DNA of 60,449 bases, from contig CALMTC010000012.1 of the NCBI GenBank assembly GCA_937872535.1, forward strand, positions 1-60,449, written 5' to 3'. The notes under the pieces were generated by a model, which saw only the letters and a list, made by a program, of their open reading frames with translations, did no database searches and had not been told where the DNA came from. The translations under genes and the position numbers were made by a program. Below are positions 29,917 to 41,042 of this stretch, piece by piece. Each line of letters opens with the position of its first letter. Position 1 is the first letter of the stretch. The stretch is from an uncultured bacterium. GTDB lineage: Bacteria; Patescibacteriota; Gracilibacteria; Absconditabacterales; Absconditicoccaceae.

Positions 29917-32409
29917 TTATCTTTCGATGAGTTCGTAATTAATTAGGAATTTTGCAATTTGGTTAAATACTTTTCCTGCTGTAGCATCTCACCAAAGATT
30001 ACTTCTGGGGCGACGAACTTGTACGACGACGACATATTTTAAATTGTCTTTTGTGACAATTCAGACAAAAGAACCGTTTGTTCGTCATAATCATTTTTGG
30101 TACTTTCCTTTGAAAGAGATCTGAGATGTTCAACTTTTTCAGCCGATTGTGTATCCTACAATATAACTGAATTTTTTAATTACTGGATTATTAACAGTTC
30201 TGAAGAGAGCTTCTTTTAAATAATCGCTAGTTGTCGGTTTGAATATCTGAAATTCTTTTTTAGTCTGATTCACGATAAATTGATTGGTGTCTCTTTTGTA
30301 TACTTTTTCTATAATGGTGGGTTTTACATAATATCAGCCATTTACTAGTGCTGCGTATGCTACTGCCATTTGAAGTGGAGTCGCTAAAAGTCACTGTCAA
30401 AATGAGTTATTAAAAAATCTAGCGACTGATACTGTGTTGCTATCTTCTACGAATCAGCCATCTTCTCATGCTAGTTCGACATTGGTCATTTTTCAGAATC
30501 ATAATTTTTCAACATAATTATAGAAATTTTCTTTACGAATTTTTTGTGCAATTCTTACCATACCAATATTACATGAAAATATGAAGGCATGAAGAAAATT
30601 ATTTTCTCAAAGGCAATTTTCATCAACATTTGAAATTGTATATGGTCAAATTGTTACTTTCCCTTCATCTTTATAAAAATCATAGAGACTAATTTCGTCG
30701 CTATCAACTCAGACACCAATAGTAATTGCTTTGAAAATACTTCCTGGTTCATAAGGGAACGCTATGTTTTTGTCGATGAAAGCTTGTGGTCATACTACAT
30801 TTTTGGAAGTATACTTTCTGAGATTTGTGTTTGTTCTATCCGTAAGAGTAGCTACTTTTACAGATCAGCCTGTTAGATAAAAAACTGGAATATCTGTAAA
30901 GGTCAGATCAGTGAGAAGACGAGCATCCTCAGGAGCTAGGGGTTGAAGATCATAAATGTCATTGTAATTATTTGGATCAAAAGTCGGATAGTTTGCAGAG
31001 GAAATAATTTTTCCATTATAAGGATCGAGCACGAGAGCTGAAACGGAATCTGATCTAAACTCTTCATTTCATGCTTTGATTATTTTTTCTACTTCTTTTT
31101 GGACTGCTGGATCTATTGTCAGATAGACATTATCTCAGTGCTGCACATCGACTACGGTAAAATCATTTGATCAAGCTTCTCCAATCCAAGGTGTCGAACG
31201 ACCTACAATATATCAATCTTTTCCCTTGAGAGCCTTATCAAAATATTCCTCTATTCCATACTGAGCTATACCATTTTTTCAGACATATCAGAGTACATTT
31301 GAAAGAAATTCACCGTATGGATAATATCTTTTTGCTATTTTTTCTGTTCCTAGACCATGAAGCAACGGAATTCAATCTTTAATTTTATTGAAATATTGAA
31401 GTTTTAGATCATTGACGAGTTTTATAATATTTGGATTTGCTTCAGAAATCAGTCTTACATATCTGTTTTCTTGGGCATAAAATACATTGGAAATATCTTT
31501 AAAACCTAACTCATATCAGTATTTTTGTAGAATTTTTTGAATTGCTTTGGTGGCGTTTCAAATGTGAGATACTTTTGAAGGTTCGATGTAGACATAATAT
31601 TTGGATTCTATGGAAATATAAGGTAAATTGAGAGCTTTTAATTCATCTAAAAAAACCGTATTTTCAAAAAAGCCAAGATAATTTTTTTGTCTATATCAAA
31701 TCACTATCATCTCATCCATTTTTTTCTTGATAAGTTCTAGTGCTTTAGCTGTAGTAAATAAATTTACTGCAGAATTAAATTGTACCATATATCCAGAACT
31801 TATTTGACTTTTCTGAGTGTAATAGGGATCTCGATTATAAATGTACTGGTTAATACCACTTAACCACCACCCTGTCAATTGCATATTAATTGTTCCGTCA
31901 ATATTCCCTGATCCTTTATAAAAAATTTCTGGTTCTTCTGGTAAAATTTTTGTCTGGCTAAATTTTTCGATATTTTTTATACACTGTATTTTTGATGGTT
32001 TGCTGGTAGTATTTATTTCACAGTAATGTTTGTAGATAATTGGAGACAATACTTCTATGAATTTAGCTTTATCATTTACATATTTGGGATCGACAAAGAC
32101 ATTAAAAAAGTCAATATTTTCTGTTAATTTAAGTGCTTTCCCTGCTTTATCAAGAACAAAAACATGTCATCTATTTGCTTTGAGAAGTGATTCACTGAAG
32201 TGCTGAGAGCTAAGAATATTTTCATAATAGGAAGCCATTACAACTTGCAGATAAAAAAGTCTTGCAAGAATGATGAAAAAAAGAAATCAGAAAAAAAAGA
32301 ATAGTTTTACTTCTTTTGTTATCTTTATTTTACCAAAAAATTTTGACTTATTGAGTCGTTGAGATATTTTTTTGAAGATGATTTTTCTATATGATTTTTT
32401 TACTATCAT
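29917..32409 (-). CDS. Penicillin-binding protein 2 / FtsI-type transpeptidase
   Basis: This 830-residue class B PBP cross-links peptidoglycan. There is a basic cytoplasmic start, one membrane span (about residues 36-55), a long non-catalytic region, and the transpeptidase domain with SxxK as EPGSIFKAI near 555, SCN near 612 and KSGT near 756. It is longer than usual because of an extended N-terminal part of the extracytoplasmic region. Many Gly codons are TGA, including in the KSGT region. It lies 50 bases downstream of the large surface-protein gene on the same strand, so wall synthesis and surface display may be co-expressed. Confidence 0.92.
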
Positions 32410-32459
32410 ACTTTTGATGATAGTATTTTTGAGTTTTATTTCAAATGCTTATATTTTTT

Positions 32460-34982
32460 TTACTGGACTATTTTTCCTAAATCGATCAAAAGAGTTTCTT
32501 TGTCGAGCATCAATTTATCATAGGAAGATAATGGCAGAATTTTTAATTTTTCAATAAGATTTTTAGTAGTAGTAATTTGATCTTCAATCGAAGGTATCGT
32601 TTCTAAGGTGCTCAAAAATCTGAGTAAAAATCTATTATTGAAACCGTAGTTTAGATTGATTCCTGCCGTCTTATCATTTGGTCTATAAAATGCATCAAAA
32701 ATCATTTTTGCTGCTTCGCCTCTTGATATTATACTATCTGCAGCAAAAAAATCTTGGAAAAATCATACTAAAGAATGGCTTCATGCTGTATTGTTTTTTA
32801 GTTCAATTGCTTTTTGGAGAAGTTTTTTAGCTTCTGAAGTTTTAATTTTTTCATATGGTTTAATTTTTTCGCTTGTATAATTTGAAAGTAACCCTAATTC
32901 ATCTGCACTATTAAGATATCCTATGACATTGGTTCTTTTACCAGCATCTGAAAATCTTGGTGTAAATTGATAACTTTCGAGATTGATGACATTTGGATAT
33001 TTAAGCAATCTTGTCAAAGCCATAATCATTTCTATACGCACAATTTTTTTATCTGGTAAGAATGATGTGTGGCGTTTAAATTTATATCCATAAAAAATAT
33101 CACAAGTAGTTAATCAAAGTATTTCTTTAGTATATTTGCGATTTAGTGTATATAAATCTCTATATGTCGTTGGATTTTTGGAATCATTTGGTCCTAGGCA
33201 ATAATTTTCTAGTATGATCTCCAGCTTTTCTGATGGTGAAGTTTTATTTTCTTCGTGCTGAGTTCTATGTGTCAGTGTATTATTATTTATAGCAGTATCT
33301 TGGAATCACTCACAGCTGATGGTTGCTGAGAGAGATCTTTCTTTTTCATCTCAAAGTCTCATTTGAATTGCTATCGTGCTTGATCAATTTATTCCCAAGA
33401 TCGGTAATGCACTGAACTGATAGAGACCGTTATTACTACTATATGGAATTGTTTGTCCATTGATTTTTCCATCAACTAGCAGCATATTTGCTGAATTTCA
33501 GATGAGAAGTTTAGTTGATGAAGATGCTCTTTGTCAAAAATTTTTAAGAGTAATGAGATAGGTAGCTATTCATGAAACTAAACTATTAACTTCAATTTTT
33601 TCTATACCACAATCTCCATAGTTTTCTGTTGCTCTTGGCGTGCCTTCAATTATCATATTTTTGCTTTGTGAGTTATTTCCTTGGTTCACATCAAGAGTAC
33701 TTGAAGAAATTGTGGCGATCAATCAAGCTGTTGCTCCCATTGGTCCTTGAACTTTTGCTTTTAGAGAAAAAGAAAGTACTCCAGATACTCATAAATTTGG
33801 AAGAGTAAATGTTCTTGATGAACCACTATTTGCTGAAGAGTTGAGAGAGCTGGATTCAAAAACCAGATTTTGAAAATTTACTGTAATTGAAGTATTTTGT
33901 GTTGTGGCTGGTCAAAAATTTTGATAACTGATTTCATAGTCTATTAGCATTCCTGATTCTATAGAATTACTTGGCGAGGCAGTTATTTGAGGAATTGCTA
34001 GATCTGCATCAATTTGACCTATTTGACCATATTTTGAGTTAGTATTATTGGTTTTATAGTCTGGCACTGGAGGCTCGTAAGCTGCTGAATCTATTGTTCC
34101 TGAAATTCCTGCCAAGGAATTTGCTGCGATGCTCGAATTTATTATTCCTTTGAGAGTAAATGATTTTGTTTCTCATGGAGCAAGGTTACTTACTGTGATT
34201 TTACGACCACCGCCACTTATTGCTCATCAATCACTAACATTATTTCCAGAAACACTACTAAAAATCATATTCTGAAAACTGATATTTATGAATGTACTAT
34301 TTGAAGTTATATCCGCTAAGCTGCTGTTTGAATAAGTGATCGTAAATGTCCCTGTTTGCCCCGCTGTCAAAGGAGATGGAGAGTACGAAATAGAATTAAT
34401 TAGCAAGTCAGTCTTTGGAGGATATACTGTAATTGGTCTCAAAGAGTTACATTCGTCATTTGTTGTCACGGCATTATTTGGTCAGCTTAGTTTTACACTT
34501 ACTTTATTTTCACCTTCTCTCAATTTTATCCTCAGAGGAAGGAGTACATCAGATGGATAAACAAAAGAACTAGGTAAATTGCTCGTTCTTTTAAATGTAA
34601 TAACTGGATAATTATTGCTCACTATGGAAAAAGCATTTGTATAACCTGTAGCAATTCCCAGAAATTCTGTATTTTCCATAAAAGTTACCTGAATGAGAGA
34701 TCCAGAACGCCCCACCATATCTGCATTATATCATAGATAGATAAGCATTTGCCCAACCTGTCCTGAATAAGGAGCTGGAGACTGTGGAAAATTATGAGTA
34801 ATGGGATATTGACGCAAAGTACTACAAAAAATATCAGCATTTGAGGTTTGAAATGATCCTATATTTGAAGAATTTTCATTTGCTGCAAACGAAAAATACC
34901 TATCACCAGAAAATATATTTTTTACTAGTATTGCAGTGCCGATCATCACTATAGTAAGTGCCCCTCGCATTCTTTTTTTCAT
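32460..34982 (-). CDS. Large surface protein with beta-repeat domains and SLH-like end
   Basis: This 840-residue exported protein has a basic N-terminus and hydrophobic signal (MKKRMRGALTIVMIGTAILV). It is followed by at least two repeats of a CARDB/DUF11-like beta domain (DLLINSISYSPSPLTAGQTG and DADLAIPQITASPSNSIESG begin them) and a Ser/Asn-rich middle. The last third resembles S-layer-homology repeats (VRIEMIMALTRLL, FTPRFSDAG, ISRGEAAKMIFDAFY). SLH repeats attach proteins to the cell wall. It is probably a wall-bound adhesin or S-layer component. TGA encodes many glycines. It precedes the PBP gene. Confidence 0.78.
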
Positions 34983-35057
34983 TGTGAGACTGAGAAAGAT
35001 AAAACCTTATAAAAAGTATATCTCTCTGCAGTTTTTTGTCAAATTTATGAGAAATTT

Positions 35058-35102
35058 TTTTCATAAAAAAACCACCTTCTCTTGGGAGAAAATGGTTTTT
35101 TA
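35058..35102 (-). terminator. Terminator of the pilin-like gene
   Basis: AAAACCACCTTCTC and GAGAAAATGGTTTT pair imperfectly across a short loop. T's follow on the minus strand. Confidence 0.55.
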
Positions 35103-35116
35103 TTTTTATCATGATT

Positions 35117-35512
35117 TTACTGAGTAGCAAAGTCAAGAACAAAGAATACTAGTGAAATGAAGAACCAAGCAAGAGCTATAAACGCTAGACCAATACCAGC
35201 TTGTTTCAAGATTTTGAAACCTTCGTTGTATTTTCCATCATCACCTGCTGCTGTTACCATATTGAAACCTCCGTAAAGAAGAATAATAAGAGTAATAAGT
35301 GAGAGTATTCCTAGTACCCAGTTAACAAGATTTGTAATGACTGTAAGAAGTCATTCACCTTGTACTTGATCAGTACCAGCTACTCCAAGACCTTGTACTC
35401 TAGCTGTTCCAAATCCTTGATTGGGTTGGATTGAAGTTTGAGCACTTGTAACCGCAGTAGCAAAGAATGCTAAAGCCAATGCAATGAGAGAACCATTTAG
35501 TAATTTTTTCAT
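35117..35512 (-). CDS. VirB2/TrbC-like pilin family membrane protein
   Basis: This 131-residue protein has a Sec signal peptide (MKKLLNGSLIALALAFFATAVTSA), a Gln/Gly-rich stretch, and two membrane helices separated by a short charged loop, AAGDDGKYNEGFK. The pattern matches the T4SS pilin-like proteins (TrbC/VirB2-like) often found in CPR genomes. No other type IV secretion genes are nearby, so the protein could be a stand-alone surface or membrane component. One Gly (QGEG) is TGA. It lies upstream of the surface-protein gene, separated from it by a hairpin. Confidence 0.7.
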
Positions 35513-35551
35513 CTTATTTTTGTATTATTTGATAAATAAATATCGTTGTAA

Positions 35552-35680
35552 CACCGATAAGCTTTAGAAATCTTTATATTCATCGTTTCACTCGAATCTA
35601 AAGAATCTAAATGCAATCGGTATGCATCTCTCATCCATAAAAATCTTTTTTACAGATTTTTATGGTGGTTGAATGTATTA
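35552..35680. repeat. Dispersed hairpin repeat family 2, copy A
   Basis: ACCGATAAGCTTTAGAAATC pairs with the downstream GAATCTAAA...ATCGGT arm (to about 35621). A conserved tail CTCTCATCCATAAAAATC and TTTTTATGGTGGTTGA follows. Copies B and C are at 47641-47752 and 51895-52020. Confidence 0.7.
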
Positions 35681-35768
35681 TACTGAAAATAATCTCATTT
35701 TGCAAATTTTTGGTGACTTTTTTAAGGAACTTATTCAAAAACTCATAATTATTTGTTTTGAACTCCCT

Positions 35769-35805
35769 TTCCCTTCGACAGGCTCAGGGACCGGGCAATG
35801 ACGAA
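35769..35805. repeat. Short palindromic repeat
   Basis: CCCTTCGACAGGCTCAGGGA followed by CCGGGCAATGACGAA, the same family as at 5521-5607. Confidence 0.6.
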
Positions 35806-35812
35806 TCTTTTT

Positions 35813-36169
35813 TTATCCTGTAAGTCCTGGAATATTTGGCATAGCTCATCCTCCCATCATGTTAGCAAGGTTTGAAGGGTCAAATCCTAAGATATCTTTG
35901 GTCTTTTCTTGGGCTATTTCTTGGGCTTTTTGCTGACCTTTTTCAAAAGCTGTCTTGATAGCTGCTTCTAGCTGAGATTTTTTTTCTGGTGAAAGATAAC
36001 TTTCATCCACAATCTGAACCTCTTTAAGTTTCATTTCTGCTGAAATGTCGATCATTACAATTGGGTTTTCTGAATTATCTTTTGCTCTTACAATTACATT
36101 TTTGAGAGCATCTTGTAGTTTTTTGTACTTATCATACATTTTCTTGAGTTCTCCAATCTGTCAAAACAT
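35813..36169 (-). CDS. YbaB/EbfC nucleoid-associated protein
   Basis: This 118-residue protein belongs to the YbaB/EbfC DNA-binding family, usually found beside dnaX and recR; here it lies after dnaA. The typical core is present: LKKMYDKYKKLQDAL, IVMIDISAEMKLKEVQI, and LEAAIKTAFEKGQQKAQEIAQE, then a Gly-rich tail LANMMGGGAMPNIPGLTG. Dimers coat DNA. TGA encodes Gly in the start (MFGQIGELKK) and in the tail. It lies about 90 bases downstream of dnaA on the same strand. Confidence 0.88.
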
Positions 36170-36260
36170 CGAGAAATAGTTAAGTTATAAATTATCTTTG
36201 TTGAATATAGTCATTATTTTCTCCAATGCAATCTTTCTTTTTTAGTTTTTCTCTCGAAGG

Positions 36261-37754
36261 TTAGGAGTTCATTTGCTCTGCAATCATGGCATAGTCTTTT
36301 GCTATTTGAGCATCAGATTTCATAATTTTTTCAAAGTTTTTGATAGCATAAATAACGGTAGCGTGATTTTTTCATCAGAAGTAGTCTCCAATTTTTTCTA
36401 GTGTTCGAGAAAAATGTTTTTTGGCAATATACATCAACATTTGTCTAGCAAGAGAGTGTTCTTTTTTCCTGCTATCTCCTTTTATATCGCTCGTTGCAAT
36501 GCTGTAATAGTCTCCTACCATTTCTATGACTGAGCCTAGATTTTTCTCGTTTCTCTTATTGAGATTACTTACTTGAAGAGTCTGGGAAATATCTGAAGCG
36601 GTTTTGTAGCCTAGTGTTTTGAGACCAGCATAGATATCTTTTTGTTCTAAATGTTTTCCCAGAAGTTTTTGCTGTGTAGCAAAAAGATTTAATGCTCCCT
36701 CCAATTCTCTGACATTGTCTTTGATGGACTGTGCTATAATTTCGAGATAGTCGTCTTCTAATGGATTATCATTGAGTTTGATTTTTTCCTTGAGAATAGC
36801 GAATCTCGTTTCGTAGTCAGGATTTTTGATGTCACAGACAAGACCATTTCCAAAACGGCTTTTCAGACGAGCTTCGATGTTATTGAGCTCCTTCGGAGGA
36901 CGATCTGAAGTCATGACGACCTGTTTTTTCTTTGAGACAAAATCATTGAAAATATTGTGAAAAATTTCTTGAGTTTTTTCTTTATCAGCAAGAAACTGAA
37001 TATCATCTATCATCAGTACATCAACTCCATCAAATTTATGAAGAAGTTCATTTAATTTTTTTCTTCTAATTCCTGAAACAATTTCGTCGATAAGTTTGCT
37101 GGCTGGCATGTAAGTGATCACTTTTTCTTTCTGATTTTCCATAATGGTATTGCCGATGGATTGCATCAGATGTGTTTTTCAAAGTCCTACGTTTCCGTAG
37201 AGAAAAAGTGGATTGTGGATTTCTCCAGGTTTTTCCGCTACGGCTTTTGCTGCTGAAAATGCTAAATTATTGCTATCCCCTACTACAAACGAATTGAATG
37301 AATATTTTCTCTCAAACATAATTCCAAAAAAATCAGAAAGCGTTTTTTTTGTTTTAGTGTCAAACTCCTGAGTTATTTTTTGAGTCTGTTCAAGATCTTT
37401 AGTCGGAATATCAAGGAGTTTGGTAAGATTGGCTTGGAGGGGATGCTTTCCTGATTGAAATGGTGGGAAAACTATGAGTTTTGGCTTAAAATGAGTATTA
37501 TATATTTGCTGAATAGCTGCTTGCATTGATTTTCCAAAAAATTTTTTAACCTGCAAAAGTACAAACTCATTTGGCAATCAGATATAAATGACTTGCTCTT
37601 TGTCATCAATAGATAAACATCAGCACTTTGCCAAAAAAGAGACGATCTTTTTCGAGTCGTCATGGTGAGAGATATTTGTGACAATTTTTTCCCAAAGAGA
37701 AACAAGAAATGAAATTTTTTCTTGATCGTACTCTTGGACGACATCAATAAGCAT
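36261..37754 (-). CDS. dnaA: Chromosomal replication initiator DnaA
   Basis: This 497-residue protein opens the replication origin. The N-terminal domain I is divergent. The AAA+ core starts near residue 150 with [15 protein letters not shown], Walker A GNVGLGKTHL near 188 (TGA for the Gly before Lys), Walker [11 protein letters not shown] near 245 and the R-finger region ARLKSRFG. Domain IV at the C-terminus has [11 protein letters not shown], the DNA-binding signature, with the two Gly as TGA TGA. Only 63 bases separate it from the upstream gene, so no room exists for an origin there. I found no cluster of DnaA boxes (TTATCCACA-like) around it. Confidence 0.96.
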
Positions 37755-37817
37755 TGAACGCTGTGTCTTCACCAGAGATAAAATTTTATATTATTTTCGT
37801 TTTTGTGTGAGAAAATT

Positions 37818-38213
37818 TTAGATATCTCGGCTGAGAGGTTTCATTTTTTTTACGCTTTTTGAAGTTGTTGTTTTAACGACCTGTTTTATTTTTGAATCAG
37901 CTGCTTCTTTGCGAAGAGAAACTTTTTGAGAGGATGGAGTGAAAGTTTTTTCTAAAGCTCCAGTATTTTGAGCTGTTATCTTTTTTCGATCTTCAAATGA
38001 AAGATAAACTCACTGTGGTTTGCTACCATTCATAATCATTTTAAAGTCATTTGGATTTTTAATGATTTCTTTTTGGAGATCTTCAACTCCTAGAAAATGT
38101 TCTTGATCGATAAGAGAAGCTAAAGAAATAACTTGATTTGCGTTCATTTTTTGTTGTAGAGATAAAACAGATATTGGGGTGATCATACTGAATTGATTAA
38201 AAGATTCAATCAC
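37818..38213 (-). CDS. Unknown basic protein upstream of dnaA
   Basis: A 131-residue soluble protein starting MIESFNQFSMITPISVLSLQ. The first half is helical (LASLIDQEHFLGVEDLQKEI) and the tail is Lys/Thr/Ser-rich and probably disordered (KTTTSKSVKKMKPLSRDI). The family is not recognised. At least one Gly is TGA. It is immediately upstream of dnaA, with 63 bases between, and co-directional, so it may be part of the dnaA operon. A DNA-associated role is plausible because of the basic tail but unproven. Confidence 0.65.
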
Positions 38214-38265
38214 TCTTGTTTCACTTTGTCTTTACAGTTTACTAATTTAGGTATTTTTTTAAAAA

Positions 38266-38400
38266 ATTATTCTGGTTATTGTTGAAAAATATTTTTATCT
38301 GTTAATATCTTCGCTTGTTTTGTCCTCGCCGGACCGGCAGTACTTTTTTCTGCCGGGAAAATCCCGTTACGATTCAATCTAAAAATCTTCACGGGATCAC
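38266..38400. repeat. TTATTCTGG box and GC-rich hairpins
   Basis: ATTATTCTGGTTATTGTTGAA (38266 on) is the recurrent box with its extended tail. After it come small inverted GC repeats: CCGGACCGGCAG paired with CTGCCGG, and CCCGT...ACGGG with the following GATCACAAACAATTTGAAAG. That last part also occurs at about 45915-45942. The gap 38214-38694 has no gene I can support. Confidence 0.5.
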
Positions 38401-38436
38401 AAACAATTTGAAAGTGAAAAAACTCAAAAACCCCTC

Positions 38437-38594
38437 TCCACCGCAAAATCTCGTCTTTACTCTCCTCCTTACTCCTTGACATACTCACTATGTTTTTTCT
38501 TAGTTCTACCGACTCGCCATCAAAGGATCGTCTCGTTCTTTTTCTTCTACCACGAGGTTGGACCTCAGACCCCGCAGTACTGCGGGGCGTTGGC
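38437..38594. repeat. Dispersed repeat family 1, copy 3, interrupted by a palindrome
   Basis: Same element as at 81-251 and 13779-13926, with decayed ends (TCCACCGCAA, GGGCGTTGGC). The palindrome CCCCGCAGTACTGCGGGG (38571-38588) sits just before the right end and is absent from the other copies, so it looks inserted into the older element. Confidence 0.75.
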
Positions 38595-38694
38595 GAGGAT
38601 ACTAGATTCAGCGAAGCTTTAGAAGCTTATTTTTTCAGTGAAATTAGTTTTTGTAAATTATATGAAAACCAGAAAAAAATTTTTATACTTTTTA

Positions 38695-39639
38695 TTAGTA
38701 ATTTTCGAGGGCTTTTATTCTATCTTCGATGAGAGGATGAGTAGAAAGGAGAGATGTGAAGAATTTTTTTGGTCAAGAGAGATGGTGAGCGAAAGGTGTT
38801 TGGATACACATCGCTGCTACGGTTTGTTTTTCAATACTTTCGATGACTGGATCGGCTGAGATTTTCTCGAGAGCTGAGATCATTGCTAGTTTATCTTTTG
38901 TGAGTTGAACAGAGCCAGCATCAGCTAAATATTCTCTTTTTCTGGAGATAGCGAGCTGAATAAGTGGATAAAATACATAGCCCAAAACGAGTAAAACTAA
39001 CCCAAGAATAATCAGATAACCACGGCCACTGTCTTTATTATCTGAAGATCTGGAGTTGAGACCGATCCTGAGCAGAATTTCTCCAAGCGTGCCTATGATT
39101 CCAATGAAAACTACTACGATGATCATCAGAAGGGAGTCTTTATTGATAATATGAGTCAGTTCGTGTCCAGCTACTGCTTCAATCTCTGTTCTATTGAGCT
39201 TGTTTATAATCCCACGAGAAAAAACTATCCAAGCATGCTTGATATCTCGACCCACTGCAAAGGCATTGAGACTGTCGTCTTCGATGATTCCAATTTTTGG
39301 AGTAGGGAGACCACGAGAAATACATAGATTTTCTACAATGTTGTATATTTCTGGTTCATCTTTTCTGGTAACGGGCTTAGCTCCTGAAAATGAAAAAATC
39401 ATCTGTCTATGAAAGAAAAAACTTATCAGTCACCAGATAATTATTATTGGACCTAAAAAAACGAATACTGATGAAACTTCCATAAATATTTCATTTCCTA
39501 TATTTGCAGAAGAATAACCTTCATAAAAAGCCAATGCTAAAAATATGAGGTAGATAATTCCAAATAAAAATACTGGGAAAAGCAGTACAAGAAAAAATGA
39601 TTTTCGTCTATTGGATCGAATTGCTGATTGAAGTCACAT
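38695..39639 (-). CDS. htpX: Zinc metalloprotease HtpX
   Basis: This 314-residue M48 membrane peptidase degrades damaged membrane proteins. Two N-terminal membrane helices (about residues 17-40 and 57-77) are followed by the catalytic site HELTH near residue 158-162, a second helix pair, and the Glu-containing RKREYLADAGSV motif that completes zinc binding. TGA supplies several glycines. It ends in TAA. It is preceded by lemA, 23 bases upstream, an association seen in many bacteria. Confidence 0.93.
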
Positions 39640-39662
39640 GCTTTTTTGAGCTATTAACTAAA

Positions 39663-40214
39663 CTAGAAGTGTACTTGAGGAACTTTTTTTTCTGCTTCAT
39701 CTGTCACTTCAAAATAACCGCGTTCTTTTTGGAATCCATACATCCCAGCTAAAATATTATTTGGGAAAACTTCCAAAGCTACATTGTATTCTTTGATCGC
39801 TGAGTTGAAAAATCTTCTTACTGCTGCAATTTTATTTTCTATATCAGCAAGTTCAGTTTGGAGCTGTAAAAAATTCTGATTTGCTTTTAGGTCTGGATAG
39901 TTTTCTGAAACTGCAAAAAGCGATTTTAAAGCTCCAGTAAGCATGCTGTCTGCTTCGATCTTGTCGTTTGTTGACTGAGCTGACATAAAACTTGTTCTGG
40001 CTGAAGTCAGCTTTTCGAGAGTATCTTTTTCGTGACTAGCGTAGCCTTTTACTGTGTTGACGAGATTTTCAATCAGATCAAATCTCATTTTCATCTGAAC
40101 ATCAATGTCTGCAAAAGCATTTTCTACATTGTGTTTGAGTCAAACGAGTCTGTTGTAGATGGAGATCAAAAACAAGATTACAACTGCTACGACAATAAGT
40201 ATTCCGATAAACAT
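39663..40214 (-). CDS. LemA family protein
   Basis: This 183-residue LemA family protein has an N-terminal membrane segment (about residues 2-20), then the family core [39 protein letters not shown] and a long helical bundle. The C-terminus ends in PQVHF. LemA proteins sit in the membrane with most of the chain outside; their biochemical role is unclear. A TGA encodes Gly in VGLK. It is adjacent to htpX on the same strand, so the two are likely co-expressed in envelope stress. Confidence 0.9.
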
Positions 40215-40280
40215 TTTTTCAGCTATAAGAAAATAAATTTTTTTTACGATAGTCTTTTTTTTTCTCTTTTCAATAAAAAA

Positions 40281-40335
40281 TTTTTTCTGGTTACTGCTGA
40301 AATAAATGTAGACGCAATAAATTGCATCTCTATAG
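40281..40335. repeat. Composite repeat, second copy of 19297-19353
   Basis: TTTTTTCTGGTTACTGCTGAA, then GTAGACGCAATAAATTGC followed by ATCTCTAT. It keeps the same order as 19297-19353, with a few changes in the palindrome. Confidence 0.6.
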
Positions 40336-40355
40336 AAAATTATTTTTTCAAAAAG

Positions 40356-40386
40356 AAAAATTCCACCTGTTTCAGGTGGAATTTAT
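40356..40386 (-). terminator. Terminator of the 40387 lipoprotein gene
   Basis: AAATTCCACCTG and CAGGTGGAATTT form a 12-bp perfect stem with a 3-base loop, followed on the minus strand by T's. Confidence 0.8.
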
Positions 40387-40875
40387 TTATTGGGTATTGA
40401 TCCATTTTTGAATTTCTGGATCTACGATGGTGACATCCCAAAACTGGTTTACAGCCATATCGAACTCAAAGATATATTGAGCTCTGTTCTGTGGATTAGC
40501 TTTTACTTTGGACTGGTAGCTTTTCAAACTACTCAGGTAATTTGCTTTTATACCAGCAAAGACGCCGTCTCTGTCTAGTAAATTCGGCTCAGTATAGGCA
40601 CCTCTGGATTCTTCGTTTTCCCAACGAGAGATTTCGGAAGCGTTTATACTCTGAATTTCATAGTCTAGAGTCTGTTTGAAGGTATATTCCAAGTCAGCTC
40701 TAGGCTGACTGTTTGACATATAGCCTCTTTTGAATACCTCAAATTGCTGGTTATATGCCTCAATCAGTGGAGACAAGATGTCTCGAGGCTCCGGAGTTGC
40801 TTCTTCCTTTTTTTTGCATCCTGAAGTGAGGATGGTAACCACTGCTATCATAAGCAGTAAACATACTTTTTTCAT
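40387..40875 (-). CDS. Secreted lipoprotein, unknown
   Basis: This 162-residue protein has a lipoprotein signal peptide with lipobox LTSGC at residues 16-20, then a Lys/Glu-rich linker (KKKEEATPEP) and a helical domain ending in INTQ. The family is not recognised. No TGA is used. The gene has its own promoter, TTGACA, 16 bases, TATCTT, and a strong terminator. It is one of several single-gene lipoprotein or small-protein units in the window. Confidence 0.78.
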   Translation of the reverse strand: MKKVCLLLMIAVVTILTSGCKKKEEATPEPRDILSPLIEAYNQQFEVFKRGYMSNSQPRADLEYTFKQTLDYEIQSINASEISRWENEESRGAYTEPNLLDRDGVFAGIKANYLSSLKSYQSKVKANPQNRAQYIFEFDMAVNQFWDVTIVDPEIQKWINTQ

Positions 40876-40898
40876 ATTTTTTTTGTTTTTGTGGCAGG

Positions 40899-40926
40899 AA
40901 GATAATTTTTATTTTAATTTTGTCAA
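40899..40926 (-). promoter_or_regulatory. Promoter of the 40387 lipoprotein gene
   Basis: On the minus strand TTGACA (40926-40921), 16 bases, TATCTT (40904-40899). Confidence 0.6.
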
Positions 40927-41042
40927 TAGATATTTTTGGGATTTTTTGAGTGAGATGGGTGGTTTTTTGAGGTTGACTTGATTTTTTTTCTCTTTTCCTG
41001 ATCTGGGAGGAGATCTTTTTTATATTTTTCTCTTTTTTCACC

